A stretch of DNA of 64,000 bases, from contig JAIXPD010000040.1 of NCBI GenBank assembly GCA_027486405.1, forward strand, positions 1 to 64,000, written 5' to 3'. Within the stretch, counting starts at the first letter, position 1; each line of letters opens with the position of its first letter. A program made the position numbers and the translations under genes. The notes below the pieces were generated by a model, which was not told the DNA's origin, did no database searches, and was given only the letters and a program-made list of their open reading frames with translations. Below, one piece after another: positions 36,750 to 45,018 of this stretch. This DNA is from Azospirillum sp. (GTDB taxonomy: Bacteria > Pseudomonadota > Alphaproteobacteria > Azospirillales > Azospirillaceae).

Positions 36750-38759
36750 ATGAACCTGTTCAATCGTCTGAGTGTCGGTGCGAAGATCACCGCGTCGAGC
36801 GCCGGGATTCTGGTGTTTCTCATGCTGGTCGGGGGCATCGGCGTCGTTGCCCTGTCGGAGTCGGCGGGAACCGTGCAGACCTATGGCCGGTTGGGGCAGC
36901 AAACCAACGCGCTGGGCCGGATCGAGGCGCTGATGCTGAACATGCGGCTGAAGGCCACCGCCTTTCTGCTGAACGGGGAGGAGGCGGTCGGTCAGGCCGT
37001 GCGCCAGCAGGCGGGCGAGGCCGCCGCCGCGATCACGCAGGCGCGTGCGCTGTTCACCGATCCCGCACTGCTCGCCACCGTCGATCACATGGCCGAGGAA
37101 ATCGCCCAGTACCAGGACGCCTTCACCAAGGTGATGGAGTTCCAGGAGCAGCGCGCCAAGGAAGCCGCCGATCTGGCGGAGATCGGGCCGCGCCTGGAAA
37201 CGGCGCTGGACACCATCATGGACAGCGCCAGCTCCGCCGGGGACGCCGACGCTGCCTATTTGGCGGGCATGGCGTTGCGCCACATGCTGGCCGCCCGCAT
37301 CACCGCCGCCCGCTTCAGCGTGGACGGCACCCCGCAACTGGCCAGCCAAACCCGCTCGCAATTCACCGACGCGTCGAGCCGTGGTGCTGCGATGATGGCC
37401 AAGCTGACCGATTTCGACCGCCGCAAGCTGGCGATGTCCTACACCGCCATGCTGCGCGTCTACATCACCACCTTCAACCGCATGGTGGAGGCGACGACCG
37501 GGCGCGACCGGCTGGTGCGCGAGGTGCTGCTGCCGGTCGGCTCCGCCATCGCGCAGGAGGCCCAGCAGCTCACCGTCGCCAGCGTGACCGAACAGCGCGC
37601 CCTGGGCGAGCGGGCCGACGAGTCCATCAGCCAGTATCGCCAGATCATGATCGTGGCCTCGCTGGCGGCGGTGGCGCTGGGGTTGCTGACGGCGGTGCTG
37701 ATCGGGCGCGGCCTGTCGCGCCCGGTGGTGGCGATGACCGACCGGATGACCCGGCTGGCGGGCGGCGACCGCACGGTCGAGATCCCCGGCCTGGACCGCG
37801 CCGACGAGATCGGCGGCATGGCCAAGGCGCTGGCCATCTTCAAGGACAGCCTGATCGAGAGCGACCGCATGGCCGCCGCCCAGAACGCCGAGCACGAGGC
37901 GCGCCGCGCGCGCGGTGAACGCATCGACCGGCTGACGCAGGAGTTCGACCGGCTGGTGCTGACCGCGCTGGGCCGGGTGTCGGCGGCGGCGACCCAGTTG
38001 CAGGCCACCGCGCAAACCATGTCGGCCACCGCCGAACAGACCACCCGGCAGGCCGACGCCGTCGCCACCGCCTCCAACGAGGCGACCGGCAACGTGGAAA
38101 CCGTCGCGGCGGCGACCGAGGAACTGGCGTCGTCCATCGCCGAGATCGGCCGTCAGGTCGCCGACAGCGCGCGGATCGCCGGGCAGGCGGTCGCCACCGC
38201 CCAGAAGACCGACAACACCGTGCGCGGTCTGGTCGACGCCGCCCAGCGCATCGGCGAGGTGGTGCAGCTCATCAACGACATCGCCAGCCAAACCAACCTG
38301 CTGGCGCTGAACGCGACGATCGAGGCGGCGCGCGCGGGCGAGGCGGGCAAGGGCTTTGCCGTGGTGGCCAGCGAGGTCAAGAACCTCGCCAACCAGACGG
38401 CCAAGGCGACCGAGGACATCGGCAACCAGATCACCAGCATCCAGCAGGTCAGCCGCGAGGCCGCCGCCGCCATCGCCGACATCGCGCGGGTGATCGACGA
38501 GATCAACCACATCTCCGCCGCCATCGCCGCGTCGGTGGAGGAGCAGGGGGCGGCGACCAAGGAGATCAGCCGCAACGTCCAGCAGGCCGCGCGCGGCACG
38601 CAGGAGGTGTCGGGCAACATCGCGGGCGTGTCGGAAGCGGCCAGCTCGACCGGCGACGCCTCGCGCGAGGTGCTGACCGCCGCCGACGGGCTGAATCACG
38701 AGGCGGAAGACCTGCGCGGCTTCGTCTCGCGCTTCCTCAGCGACATGCGGGCGGCGTAA
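36750..38759 (+). CDS. Methyl-accepting chemotaxis protein
   Basis: This encodes a 669-residue transmembrane chemoreceptor. There is a first helix at about residues 10-32, an all-helical periplasmic ligand domain of about 260 residues (helical-bimodular type by length and composition), a second helix at about 298-318, HAMP at 319-370, and a signalling domain with the conserved hairpin tip [20 protein letters not shown] near residues 507-530. No C-terminal NWETF-type CheR tether is seen. GGAGG precedes the ATG at 36750. No other che genes adjoin, so it works with a chemosensory array encoded elsewhere. Confidence 0.96.
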   Translation: MNLFNRLSVGAKITASSAGILVFLMLVGGIGVVALSESAGTVQTYGRLGQQTNALGRIEALMLNMRLKATAFLLNGEEAVGQAVRQQAGEAAAAITQARALFTDPALLATVDHMAEEIAQYQDAFTKVMEFQEQRAKEAADLAEIGPRLETALDTIMDSASSAGDADAAYLAGMALRHMLAARITAARFSVDGTPQLASQTRSQFTDASSRGAAMMAKLTDFDRRKLAMSYTAMLRVYITTFNRMVEATTGRDRLVREVLLPVGSAIAQEAQQLTVASVTEQRALGERADESISQYRQIMIVASLAAVALGLLTAVLIGRGLSRPVVAMTDRMTRLAGGDRTVEIPGLDRADEIGGMAKALAIFKDSLIESDRMAAAQNAEHEARRARGERIDRLTQEFDRLVLTALGRVSAAATQLQATAQTMSATAEQTTRQADAVATASNEATGNVETVAAATEELASSIAEIGRQVADSARIAGQAVATAQKTDNTVRGLVDAAQRIGEVVQLINDIASQTNLLALNATIEAARAGEAGKGFAVVASEVKNLANQTAKATEDIGNQITSIQQVSREAAAAIADIARVIDEINHISAAIAASVEEQGAATKEISRNVQQAARGTQEVSGNIAGVSEAASSTGDASREVLTAADGLNHEAEDLRGFVSRFLSDMRAA

Positions 38760-38867
38760 GCCGCACGGACCACAGGCGGCGCAGACGTTGGCGTATGGCC
38801 GTGCAAGGGGGGACGCCGGGCGCGGTTTCCCCTTGCGCGGCGCGGTGCGGTTCGGCACATACACGGC

Positions 38868-39557
38868 ATGATCCTGTCCCCCATCGCTCCCGATGACATG
38901 CCGGTGGCCATCGCGGCCTTTGCCGCGCATCTGGCCGACCACCCGGTGCCGTTGGCCGTGTTCCGCCGCATCGCCGCCACCTGGCCGGTCCGTCCGGTGG
39001 ATGAGCCGGGCGGCGGGGTCGACACCCCCGAACACCGCGCGGCGGCGGTCGAGCTGGCCCACGCCCACGGCATCGACACGCTGGACGAGCCGCCCAGCCG
39101 GTCGTTCATGTGGGACGGCAAGGTCATCCGCACCGATGTGGAGGCAACGGTGATCGTGCATGAGGTGACGCACTGGCTGTGCGCCGCCCCCGAACGCCGC
39201 AGCCTGATCGATTACGGCCTTGGCCCCGGCCCCGAAACCACCGCCCGCAAGGAGGCCCGCGCCGACAAGCGCCTGTGCTTCGAAGACTGCATGCACGAGG
39301 AGCAGCAAACCTCGCTGCTGGGCGTGCTGTGGGAGGTGGAGTTGGGCCAGCCCGGCGTTCTGGCCTTTCTGGAACAGAATTGGATGGAGCATTGGGAGCG
39401 GCCCAGCACCGCCGCCTTTTTCATCCGCCACGCCGAGGAGCTGTTCACCCGTGGCCTGATCGATGCCGATGGGCGTCCGACCACCGCGCGCGCCTGGGCC
39501 GACGCCCGCCGCGCGGCGGGTGCGTCCGTTTCCCCGTCGCAGAGCCGCGCCGCATGA
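38868..39557 (+). CDS. HExxH-containing protein, distantly EF-P-hydroxylase-like
   Basis: This encodes 229 residues without signal peptide. The segment IVHEVTHWLCAAPERRSLID at residues 96-115 contains H98-E-V-T-H102, a zinc-metallopeptidase-type motif. It also resembles the HExxHW plus RRxLxDYG signature of the EF-P hydroxylase (EpmC) family. A second acidic/His patch (CFEDCMHEEQQ) follows. Either a metal-dependent hydroxylase or a peptidase is possible, and I cannot decide. No epmA/epmB or efp gene is nearby. The gene is followed by the ABC-transporter locus. Confidence 0.55.
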   Translation: MILSPIAPDDMPVAIAAFAAHLADHPVPLAVFRRIAATWPVRPVDEPGGGVDTPEHRAAAVELAHAHGIDTLDEPPSRSFMWDGKVIRTDVEATVIVHEVTHWLCAAPERRSLIDYGLGPGPETTARKEARADKRLCFEDCMHEEQQTSLLGVLWEVELGQPGVLAFLEQNWMEHWERPSTAAFFIRHAEELFTRGLIDADGRPTTARAWADARRAAGASVSPSQSRAA

Positions 39558-39659
39558 GTGTTCGGCGCTGATCCGTCATCGCGCACCGGATCATCGCCCA
39601 CCCGATCTCGCGCACCCGATCATCGACCCTCATCATCGAACCAGGAGGCAGGACCACCC

Positions 39660-40844
39660 ATGACGTGCTTGGCCGTGACCCGTTCGCTTCTCGCCGTGAC
39701 CTCCGCCGTCGCGCTGTTGGCCTCCGCCCCGGTTCTCGCCGACCCGCTGAAGGTCGGGATGATCACCACCCTGTCGGGGCCGGGGGCCGGGCTGGGCATC
39801 GACATCCGCGACGGCTTCGCGCTGGCGGTCGGCCATCTCGGCGGCAAGCTGGGCGGGCAGGACACCCAGATCGTCGAGGCCGACGACCAGCAAAAGCCCG
39901 ACGTCGCCGTCGGTCTGGCCAACCGCATGGTCGAGCGTGACCGGGTCAACGTCGTCACCGGCATCGTCTGGTCCAATCTGGCCTTGGCGATGATGCCGAC
40001 GCTGGCCGCCGGGCAGACCCTGTTCGTCAGCCCCAACGCCGGGCCGTCGCAATTGGCGGGCGCCCAGTGCAACCCTTACTTCTTCAACGTCGCCTACCAG
40101 AACGACACCATCCACGAGGCGATGGGCAAGCACGTTCAGGACGCCGGGTTCAAGAAGGTCTATCTGCTGGCCCCGAACTACCCGGCGGGCAAGGATTCGC
40201 TGGCGGGCTTCAAGCGCTATTACAAGGGCGCGGTCGCGGGCGAGGTCTACACCCAGGTCGGCCAGCTCGATTACGCCGCCGAACTGGCGCAGGTGAAGGC
40301 CGCCGCGCCGGACGCGGTGTTCGCCTTCTACCCCGGCGGCATGGGCATCAACTTCATCAAGCAGTATGAGCAGGCCGGGTTGAAGGCGGCGGCCCCGCTG
40401 TTCGGCCCCGGCTTCTCCTTCGATCAGGACATTCTGGCGGCGGTCGGCGACGCGGCGCTGGGGGCGAAGAATTCGGCGCAATGGTCGCCCGATCTGGCCA
40501 CCCCGGCCAACGCCAAATTCGTCACTGACTTCAAGGCGAAGTTCAACCGCCTGCCGTCGATGTACGCCGCCCAGGGCTATGACGCCGCACTGCTGATCGA
40601 CGCGGCGGTGAAGGGTGTGAACGGCGACCTGAAGGACAAGGACAAGCTGCGCGCCGCGATGAAGGCGGCCAAGTTTGATGGGCTGCGCGGGACCTTCCGC
40701 CTGAACAGCAACCAGTTCCCGATCCAGAACATCTATCTGCGCGAAGTGGTGAAGGGGGCCGACGGGGCCGTCACCAACAAGCTGGCGGGCACGGTCTTCT
40801 CCGACCACGCCGACGCCTATGCCAAGGATTGCGCGATGAAGTGA
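39660..40844 (+). CDS. Branched-chain-amino-acid-type ABC substrate-binding protein (copy 1)
   Basis: This encodes 394 residues of the Peripla_BP_6 (LivJ/K-like) family. It has a signal peptide (MTCLAVTRSLLAVTSAVALL, cut near LADP) and the conserved LKVGMITTLSGPGAGLGIDIRD start. The clear ribosome site AGGAGG stands 10 nt before the ATG at 39660. It is a close paralogue of the next gene (shared VEADDQQKPDVAV, WSNLALAMMPTLA and FYPGGMGINF). It begins the transporter locus. The ligand is unknown; such proteins bind branched-chain amino acids, amides or aromatic acids. Confidence 0.93.
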   Translation: MTCLAVTRSLLAVTSAVALLASAPVLADPLKVGMITTLSGPGAGLGIDIRDGFALAVGHLGGKLGGQDTQIVEADDQQKPDVAVGLANRMVERDRVNVVTGIVWSNLALAMMPTLAAGQTLFVSPNAGPSQLAGAQCNPYFFNVAYQNDTIHEAMGKHVQDAGFKKVYLLAPNYPAGKDSLAGFKRYYKGAVAGEVYTQVGQLDYAAELAQVKAAAPDAVFAFYPGGMGINFIKQYEQAGLKAAAPLFGPGFSFDQDILAAVGDAALGAKNSAQWSPDLATPANAKFVTDFKAKFNRLPSMYAAQGYDAALLIDAAVKGVNGDLKDKDKLRAAMKAAKFDGLRGTFRLNSNQFPIQNIYLREVVKGADGAVTNKLAGTVFSDHADAYAKDCAMK

Positions 40845-40914
40845 GAAAGTCGGGACGTTGACAGCCCCGTTTTCTGTCCATCTTTGACCATCTCCTCTGA
40901 CCGGCAGTCTGTTC

Positions 40915-42267
40915 ATGCAAACACCCCGTCGCAATCATGGGGCGATTGCCCTGTCTTGGATCGCCTCTCCCCTCCGGGGAGAGGTCGGTCGGCTGTGCCG
41001 ACCGGGTGAGGGGCTTTGCGCTTCCGCCGCGCTCCCGTCGAGCCTCCCCCTCACCCCAACCCTCTCCCCGGGGGGGAGAGGGGGCAAACGCATCCGCGCC
41101 CGCCTCATCGCCCCGCTGCTGTCCGCCGCGCTGGCGTTGTCCGCCGTTCCGGCGGTCGCCGCCGAGCCGCTGCGCATCGGTCTCATCACCACCTTGTCGG
41201 GTCCGGGCGCGGTGATCGGGGCCGACATCCGCGACGGCTTCGCCCTGGCGGTCGAACAGGCGGGCGGCAAGCTGGGTGGCCTCGACACCCAGGTGATCGA
41301 GGCCGACGACCAGCAAAAGCCCGACGTCGCCGTCTCGCTCGCCGCGCGGATGACGGAGAAGGAGCGGGTTCCGTTTGTGACCGGCATCATCTGGTCGAAT
41401 CTGGCGCTGGCGATGATGCCGACGCTGGCGGGGGGCAACGTCTTCCTCATCAGCCCCAACGCCGGAACCTCGGCGCTGGCAGGCGCGCAGTGCAGCCCGT
41501 ATTTCTTCAACGTCTCCTGGCCGGTGGACAGCATCGGCGAGGCGGCGGGCGCGGCGGCCCAGGCGCAGGGCGTCAAGCGCGTCTACGCGCTGGCCCCGAA
41601 CTACCCCTCGGGCAAGGACGTCGTCACCGGTTTCAAGCGCGCCTTCAAGGGCGAGATGGTGGGGGAGGTCTACACCCCCTTCGGCCAGCTCGACTACGCC
41701 GCCGAGATCGCGCAGGTGAAGGCGGCCAAGCCCGACGGCGTGTTCATCTTCTACCCCGGCGGCATGGGCATCAATTTCCTGAAGCAGTACGACCAGGCCG
41801 GTTTGCTGGGTCAGATCCCGCTGACCGGCCCCGGTTTCAGCTTCGACCAGGACATCCTGCCCGCCATCGGCGACGCGGCGCTGGGCATCAAGGCCCCGCT
41901 GCAATGGTCGCCGGATCTCGACAACCCGGCCAACCGTGCCTTCGTCAGCGCCTTCCGCGCCAAATACGGGCGCATTCCGTCCTATTACGCCGCGCAGAGC
42001 TATGATTCCGCGCGCCTGATCGGCGGTGCGGTGGCGGCGGTGGGCGGCGATCTGGCCGACAAGAACGCGCTGCGCGCCGCGTTGCGCAAGGCCCCGTTCG
42101 AATCGGTGCGTGGGGCCTTCCGCTTCAACACCAACCATTACCCGATCCAAAGCTATTACCAGCGCGAGGTCGTGCGCGAGGCGTCGGGCATGCTGACCAA
42201 CCGCATCATCGGCACCGTCTTCACCGATCATGGCGACGTCTACGCCAAAGATTGCCCGATGAAGTGA
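40915..42267 (+). CDS. ABC substrate-binding protein (copy 2) with REP-derived leader
   Basis: The 450-residue frame is a paralogue of the preceding gene. From EPLRIGLITTLSGPGAVIGA on, it is a normal LivK-like protein. The leader is abnormal: MQTPRRNHGAIALSWIA is followed by about 42 residues translated from a REP-type element (PLTPTLSPGGRGGKR is the usual translation of such repeats). The true signal-peptide core (LIAPLLSAALALSAVPAVA) comes only after that, at about residues 64-82. No ATG, GTG or TTG with a ribosome site lies between the element and the signal core, and the ATG at 40915 lacks a ribosome site. Secretion may be impaired. Confidence 0.8.
   Translation: MQTPRRNHGAIALSWIASPLRGEVGRLCRPGEGLCASAALPSSLPLTPTLSPGGRGGKRIRARLIAPLLSAALALSAVPAVAAEPLRIGLITTLSGPGAVIGADIRDGFALAVEQAGGKLGGLDTQVIEADDQQKPDVAVSLAARMTEKERVPFVTGIIWSNLALAMMPTLAGGNVFLISPNAGTSALAGAQCSPYFFNVSWPVDSIGEAAGAAAQAQGVKRVYALAPNYPSGKDVVTGFKRAFKGEMVGEVYTPFGQLDYAAEIAQVKAAKPDGVFIFYPGGMGINFLKQYDQAGLLGQIPLTGPGFSFDQDILPAIGDAALGIKAPLQWSPDLDNPANRAFVSAFRAKYGRIPSYYAAQSYDSARLIGGAVAAVGGDLADKNALRAALRKAPFESVRGAFRFNTNHYPIQSYYQREVVREASGMLTNRIIGTVFTDHGDVYAKDCPMK
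40964..41085. repeat. REP/BIME-type palindromic element inside a coding sequence
   Basis: Three nested palindromes are visible: CCTCTCCCC / GGGGAGAGG at 40964-40984, CGGTCGGC / GCCGACCG at 40986-41004, and CCTCTCCCC / GGGGGAGAGG-type arms near 41060-41082. GGGTGAGGGG (41004-41013) can also pair with CCCCTCACCC (41047-41056). This is the organisation of dispersed intergenic REP clusters of proteobacteria. Here it is in frame within the leader of the second binding-protein gene. Confidence 0.85.
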
Positions 42268-42343
42268 GGCGGCGGGCAACCGCCGAGGCGATGCCGGGTT
42301 TACGGTCATAATAAGGTAAGCTATTGGAGGTAAATGACTTTAA

Positions 42344-42430
42344 CCGTCATCCCCGCGAAGGCGGGGATCCAGAGTTTGCAAGACGAACCCTGCGGAGGCG
42401 TCTGGATCCCCGCCTTCGCGGGGATGACGG
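42344..42430. repeat. REP pair (inverted 30-bp repeats) upstream of livH
   Basis: Two perfect 30-bp copies in inverted orientation, 42344-42373 and 42401-42430, are separated by 27 bp. Each contains its own CCCCGC-GAAG-GCGGGG hairpin and the typical CGTCATCCCCGCG start. Repeats of this sequence type are common intergenic elements in many proteobacteria. The pair lies between the second binding-protein gene and livH (205-bp gap) and could form a strong hairpin in the transcript that lowers expression of the downstream genes. Confidence 0.92.
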
Positions 42431-42472
42431 CTCCATCGGGAACTTCATGGATTGTGAGAGGGGTTCAGGCCG

Positions 42473-43387
42473 ATGGATGCGCTGTTGTTGGCCGAACAGG
42501 GGCTGAACGGGCTGCAATTGGGGGTGATGCTGTTCCTGATGGCGGCCGGGTTGACGCTCGTCTTCGGCATCATGGACCTCATCAATCTGGCCCACGGCTC
42601 CTTCTACATGGTCGGGGCCTATCTGACGGCGGCGCTGGTCCCGGTGCTGGGCGGTTTCCTGCCCGCCCTGGCGGTGGCGGTGCTGCTGACCGCGCTGCTG
42701 GGGCTGGTGGTGGAGGCGGTGGCGCTGCGCACGCTCTACCGCCGCGACCATCTCGATCAGGTGTTGGCCACCTTCGGCCTGATCCTGTTCTTCAACGAAC
42801 TGATCCGCATCCTGTTCGGCCCGGTGCCGATCTTCCTCAACCCGCCCGCCGCGCTGGCCGGAACCGTCGATCTGTGGGGGCTGACCTACCCGGCCTTCCG
42901 TTTGGCGATTCTGGCGGTCGGGCTGGCGGTGGCGCTGGGGCTGTGGCTGCTGATCGCGCGGACGCGGGTCGGGATGCTGATCCGCGCCGGGGCGACCAAC
43001 CGCGAGATGGTGATGGCGCTGGGCGTCGATGTCCGCCTGCTGTTCGGGCTGGTCTTCGCGCTGGGCTGCGGGCTGGCCGGGTTGGCCGGGGCGATGGCCG
43101 GGCCGGTGCTGGCGGTGCAGGTCGGCATGGGCGAGCAGATTTTGATCCTGACCTTCGTCGTCATCGTCATCGGCGGCATCGGCTCCATTCGCGGGGCCTT
43201 CGCCGGGGCGCTGCTGGTCGGCGTGGTGGACACGCTGGGCCGGGCGCTGCTGCCCGCCAGCTTCCGGCTGGTGATGGACAGCGCCAGCGCCAACGCGGCG
43301 GGGGCCGCCGCCGCGTCGATGGCGATCTATGTGCTGATGGCGCTGGTGCTGGCGGTGCGGCCGAAGGGGCTGTTTCCGGTTGGCTGA
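42473..43387 (+). CDS. livH: Branched-chain amino-acid-type ABC permease LivH
   Basis: This encodes a 304-residue inner-membrane permease with about eight helices. Characteristic parts are GLTLVFGIMDLINLAHGSFYM near the N-terminus, the ATPase-contact loop RAGATNREMVMALGVDVRLLF, and VVIVIGGIGSIRGAFAGALLVG. The ATG at 42473 follows a GGGG-containing stretch. The stop codon abuts the queC stop on the other strand, so the two genes are convergent with no space between. Its partner livM lies 1.6 kb further on, which is unusual because livH and livM normally adjoin. Confidence 0.93.
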   Translation: MDALLLAEQGLNGLQLGVMLFLMAAGLTLVFGIMDLINLAHGSFYMVGAYLTAALVPVLGGFLPALAVAVLLTALLGLVVEAVALRTLYRRDHLDQVLATFGLILFFNELIRILFGPVPIFLNPPAALAGTVDLWGLTYPAFRLAILAVGLAVALGLWLLIARTRVGMLIRAGATNREMVMALGVDVRLLFGLVFALGCGLAGLAGAMAGPVLAVQVGMGEQILILTFVVIVIGGIGSIRGAFAGALLVGVVDTLGRALLPASFRLVMDSASANAAGAAAASMAIYVLMALVLAVRPKGLFPVG

Positions 43388-44083
43388 TTATGTCCCAGCG
43401 TAGGCGATCGGATCGGCCAGACCGGCTTCGGCGAAGCCCTTCAGTCGCAACAGGCAACTGTCGCAGGCCCCGCAGGACTCGCCCGCCGGGGTGGGGTCGT
43501 AGCAGGAGTGGGTCAGGCTGTAATCGACGCCCAGTTCCAGCCCGCGCCGGACGATGGCGGCCTTGTCGAGCGTCATCAACGGCGCGTGGATTTTGAAGCG
43601 GCTCTGCCCCTCCACCCCCGCCTTGGTCGCGAGGTTGGCGAGCGTTTCAAAGGCCGCGATGTATTCCGGGCGGCAATCGGGGTAGCCCGAATAATCCAGC
43701 GCGTTGACGCCGATGAACAGATCCGACGCCCCCAGCGTTTCCGCCCAGGCCAGCGCGAAGGACAGGAACACCGTGTTGCGCGCGGGCACATAGGTGACGG
43801 GAATGCCGCTGTCGAGGCTGGCGGCGCTGTCGTGCTTGGGCACATCGATGGCGTCGGTCAGCGCCGACCCGCCAAAGGCGCGCAGATCAATGCTGGCGAT
43901 GACGTGCCGCTCCACCCCCATCGCGGCGACCACCCGCTTGGCGGCCTCCAGCTCCACCGCGTGGCGCTGGCCGTATTGGAAACTCAGCGCGTGAACCCGG
44001 TAGCCCTGATGCTTGGCGATGGCGAGCACCGTCGTGGAATCCAGCCCGCCACTGACCAACACCACCGCATCCTTACCCGTCAT
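43388..44083 (-). CDS. queC: 7-cyano-7-deazaguanine synthase QueC
   Basis: This 231-residue enzyme converts 7-carboxy-7-deazaguanine to preQ0 with ATP and ammonia, in queuosine synthesis. It has the ATP-pyrophosphatase loop [17 protein letters not shown] at residues 6-22, the segment [21 protein letters not shown], and the C-terminal zinc site [25 protein letters not shown] lies 8 nt before the ATG at 44083. The gene is convergent with livH, lies inside the interrupted transporter locus, and has no other que gene beside it. Confidence 0.96.
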   Translation of the reverse strand: MTGKDAVVLVSGGLDSTTVLAIAKHQGYRVHALSFQYGQRHAVELEAAKRVVAAMGVERHVIASIDLRAFGGSALTDAIDVPKHDSAASLDSGIPVTYVPARNTVFLSFALAWAETLGASDLFIGVNALDYSGYPDCRPEYIAAFETLANLATKAGVEGQSRFKIHAPLMTLDKAAIVRRGLELGVDYSLTHSCYDPTPAGESCGACDSCLLRLKGFAEAGLADPIAYAGT

Positions 44084-44102
44084 CGCGCCTGTCCTTCTCG
44101 TC

Positions 44103-44197
44103 TGGTGGGGTGCCGCCCCTTGTCTGCATCGCTGTGTGGGGTGGTGGGGGATTTTTTTGACACAGATGAACACAGATAAACACAGATGAACGCGGAT
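44103..44197 (+). repeat. Direct repeat A, with 10-bp unit array
   Basis: About 95 bp are repeated almost exactly at 44240-44334. The first 55 bp (TGGTGGGGTGCCGCCCCTTG onward, ending in a T-run) are identical. The rest is an array of 10-bp units of the form CACAGATGAA or CACAGATAAA, followed by CGCGGAT. It lies just upstream of queC, in the region separating livH from livM. Confidence 0.9.
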
Positions 44198-44239
44198 GCG
44201 GGAAGCCCTGTGGGGAGGTGCGTTGGGTGTGGTGATGTT

Positions 44240-44334
44240 TGGTGGGGTGCCGCCCCTTGTCTGCATCGCTGTGTGGGGTGGTGGGGGATTTTTTTTGACA
44301 CAGATAAACACAGATAAACACAGATGGACATGGA
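44240..44334 (+). repeat. Direct repeat B, with 10-bp unit array
   Basis: This is the second copy of repeat A, offset by 137 bp. It differs by one extra T in the T-run and by a few changes in the last units (CACAGATGGACATGGAT). No gene is recognised between the copies, nor from here to the GxxExxY start at 44559 apart from the arrays listed separately. Confidence 0.9.
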
Positions 44335-44445
44335 TAAGGCAAGGCGCTGTTGGAATAGCATCGCTGGTTCAGGTGGTGTTCAAGGGCTTGCTTCAGCGCT
44401 TTTGTTTTGAGTGGGTGGCTGTGTTCGCCATCCTTTCCTGATCCA

Positions 44446-44485
44446 TGTTCATCTGTGTCTATCTGTGTTCATCTGTGTCAAAAAG
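44446..44485 (-). repeat. Inverted array of the 10-bp unit (C)
   Basis: Read on the minus strand this is TTTTTGACACAGATGAAC followed by further CACAGAT units. It is the inverted counterpart of the arrays in repeats A and B, including the T-run that precedes the first unit. Confidence 0.85.
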
Positions 44486-44537
44486 CAGTGTGTGCGACGG
44501 TTTTTCGCGGCATGGTGGTCGGCGTGATCGCTTTAAT

Positions 44538-44560
44538 CGTGAACGCAGGTGAACGCGGAT
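44538..44560 (+). repeat. Short array at the start of the GxxExxY gene (D)
   Basis: Two degenerate units, GTGAACGCAGGTGAACGCGG, run directly into the start codon of the GxxExxY gene, so the ATG is the end of the CGCGGATG repeat motif. There is no other ribosome-site candidate closer than this repeat. Confidence 0.75.
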
Positions 44561-44945
44561 GACCATCGATGTGGAAGGCGCTGTTGGAAAAGATCCGCTG
44601 ACGCAGGCGGTCATTGGTGCCGCGTTTGAGGTTGCCAATGTCCTGGGCCGGGGCTTCTTGGAGGCCGTTTATCGCAAAGCGCTGACGCACGAGCTGCGCA
44701 GCCGTGACGTTCCGGTGCGTGAGGAGATTGAGTTCAAGGTTGATTACAAAGGCGCCTTGGTCGGGCGCTATGTGGCCGACATGATTGTCGGGGATGGTCT
44801 GATTGTCGAAATCAAGGCGGTGGATGCCATCGCGTCGGCTCACGTCGGACAAACGTTGAACTATCTGCGGGCAAGTGGCCTGAGCACTGGGTTGATCTTG
44901 AATTTCGGATCCTCCCGGTTGGGTTTCAAGCGGGTGACGCTGTAA
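44559..44945 (+). CDS. GxxExxY protein, PD-(D/E)XK nuclease-like
   Basis: This encodes 128 residues with the family motif G32-x2-E35-x2-Y38 in GRGFLEAVYRKALTHEL. A nuclease-like core follows: D74 in RYVADMIVGDG and E84-x-K86 in LIVEIKAVD, then an AHVGQTLNYLRASGL helix. GxxExxY proteins are small, often multicopy and of unknown function; relation to PD-(D/E)XK nucleases is inferred from the D...ExK pattern. The gene is bracketed by arrays of the 10-bp repeat (44538-44560 direct, 44968-45006 inverted). Its start codon is part of a repeat unit. Gene and repeats together split livH from livM. Confidence 0.85.
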   Translation: MTIDVEGAVGKDPLTQAVIGAAFEVANVLGRGFLEAVYRKALTHELRSRDVPVREEIEFKVDYKGALVGRYVADMIVGDGLIVEIKAVDAIASAHVGQTLNYLRASGLSTGLILNFGSSRLGFKRVTL

Positions 44946-44967
44946 CCGAAAAGCCGACGGGGATCCG

Positions 44968-45006
44968 CGTTCATCGGTGTTTATCTGTGTTCATCTGTGT
45001 CAAAAA
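44968..45006 (-). repeat. Inverted array after the GxxExxY gene (E)
   Basis: On the minus strand this reads TTTTTGACACAGATGAACAC and continues with further units ending GAACGCGGAT, the same order as in repeat A. It ends about 12 bp before the livM start, so the native sequence upstream of livM has been replaced. Confidence 0.85.
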
Positions 45007-45018
45007 TCCTCCTCCCCG

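Noticed and set aside
36456..39431. A 991-codon open frame on the minus strand opposite the chemoreceptor and HExxH genes
   Set aside because: The same composition effect; the chemoreceptor on the other strand has full family motifs, and this frame has none.
44150..44335. Possible CRISPR array in the 10-bp repeats
   Set aside because: Units are only 10 bp and run head to tail without spacers of even length, and no cas gene is present.
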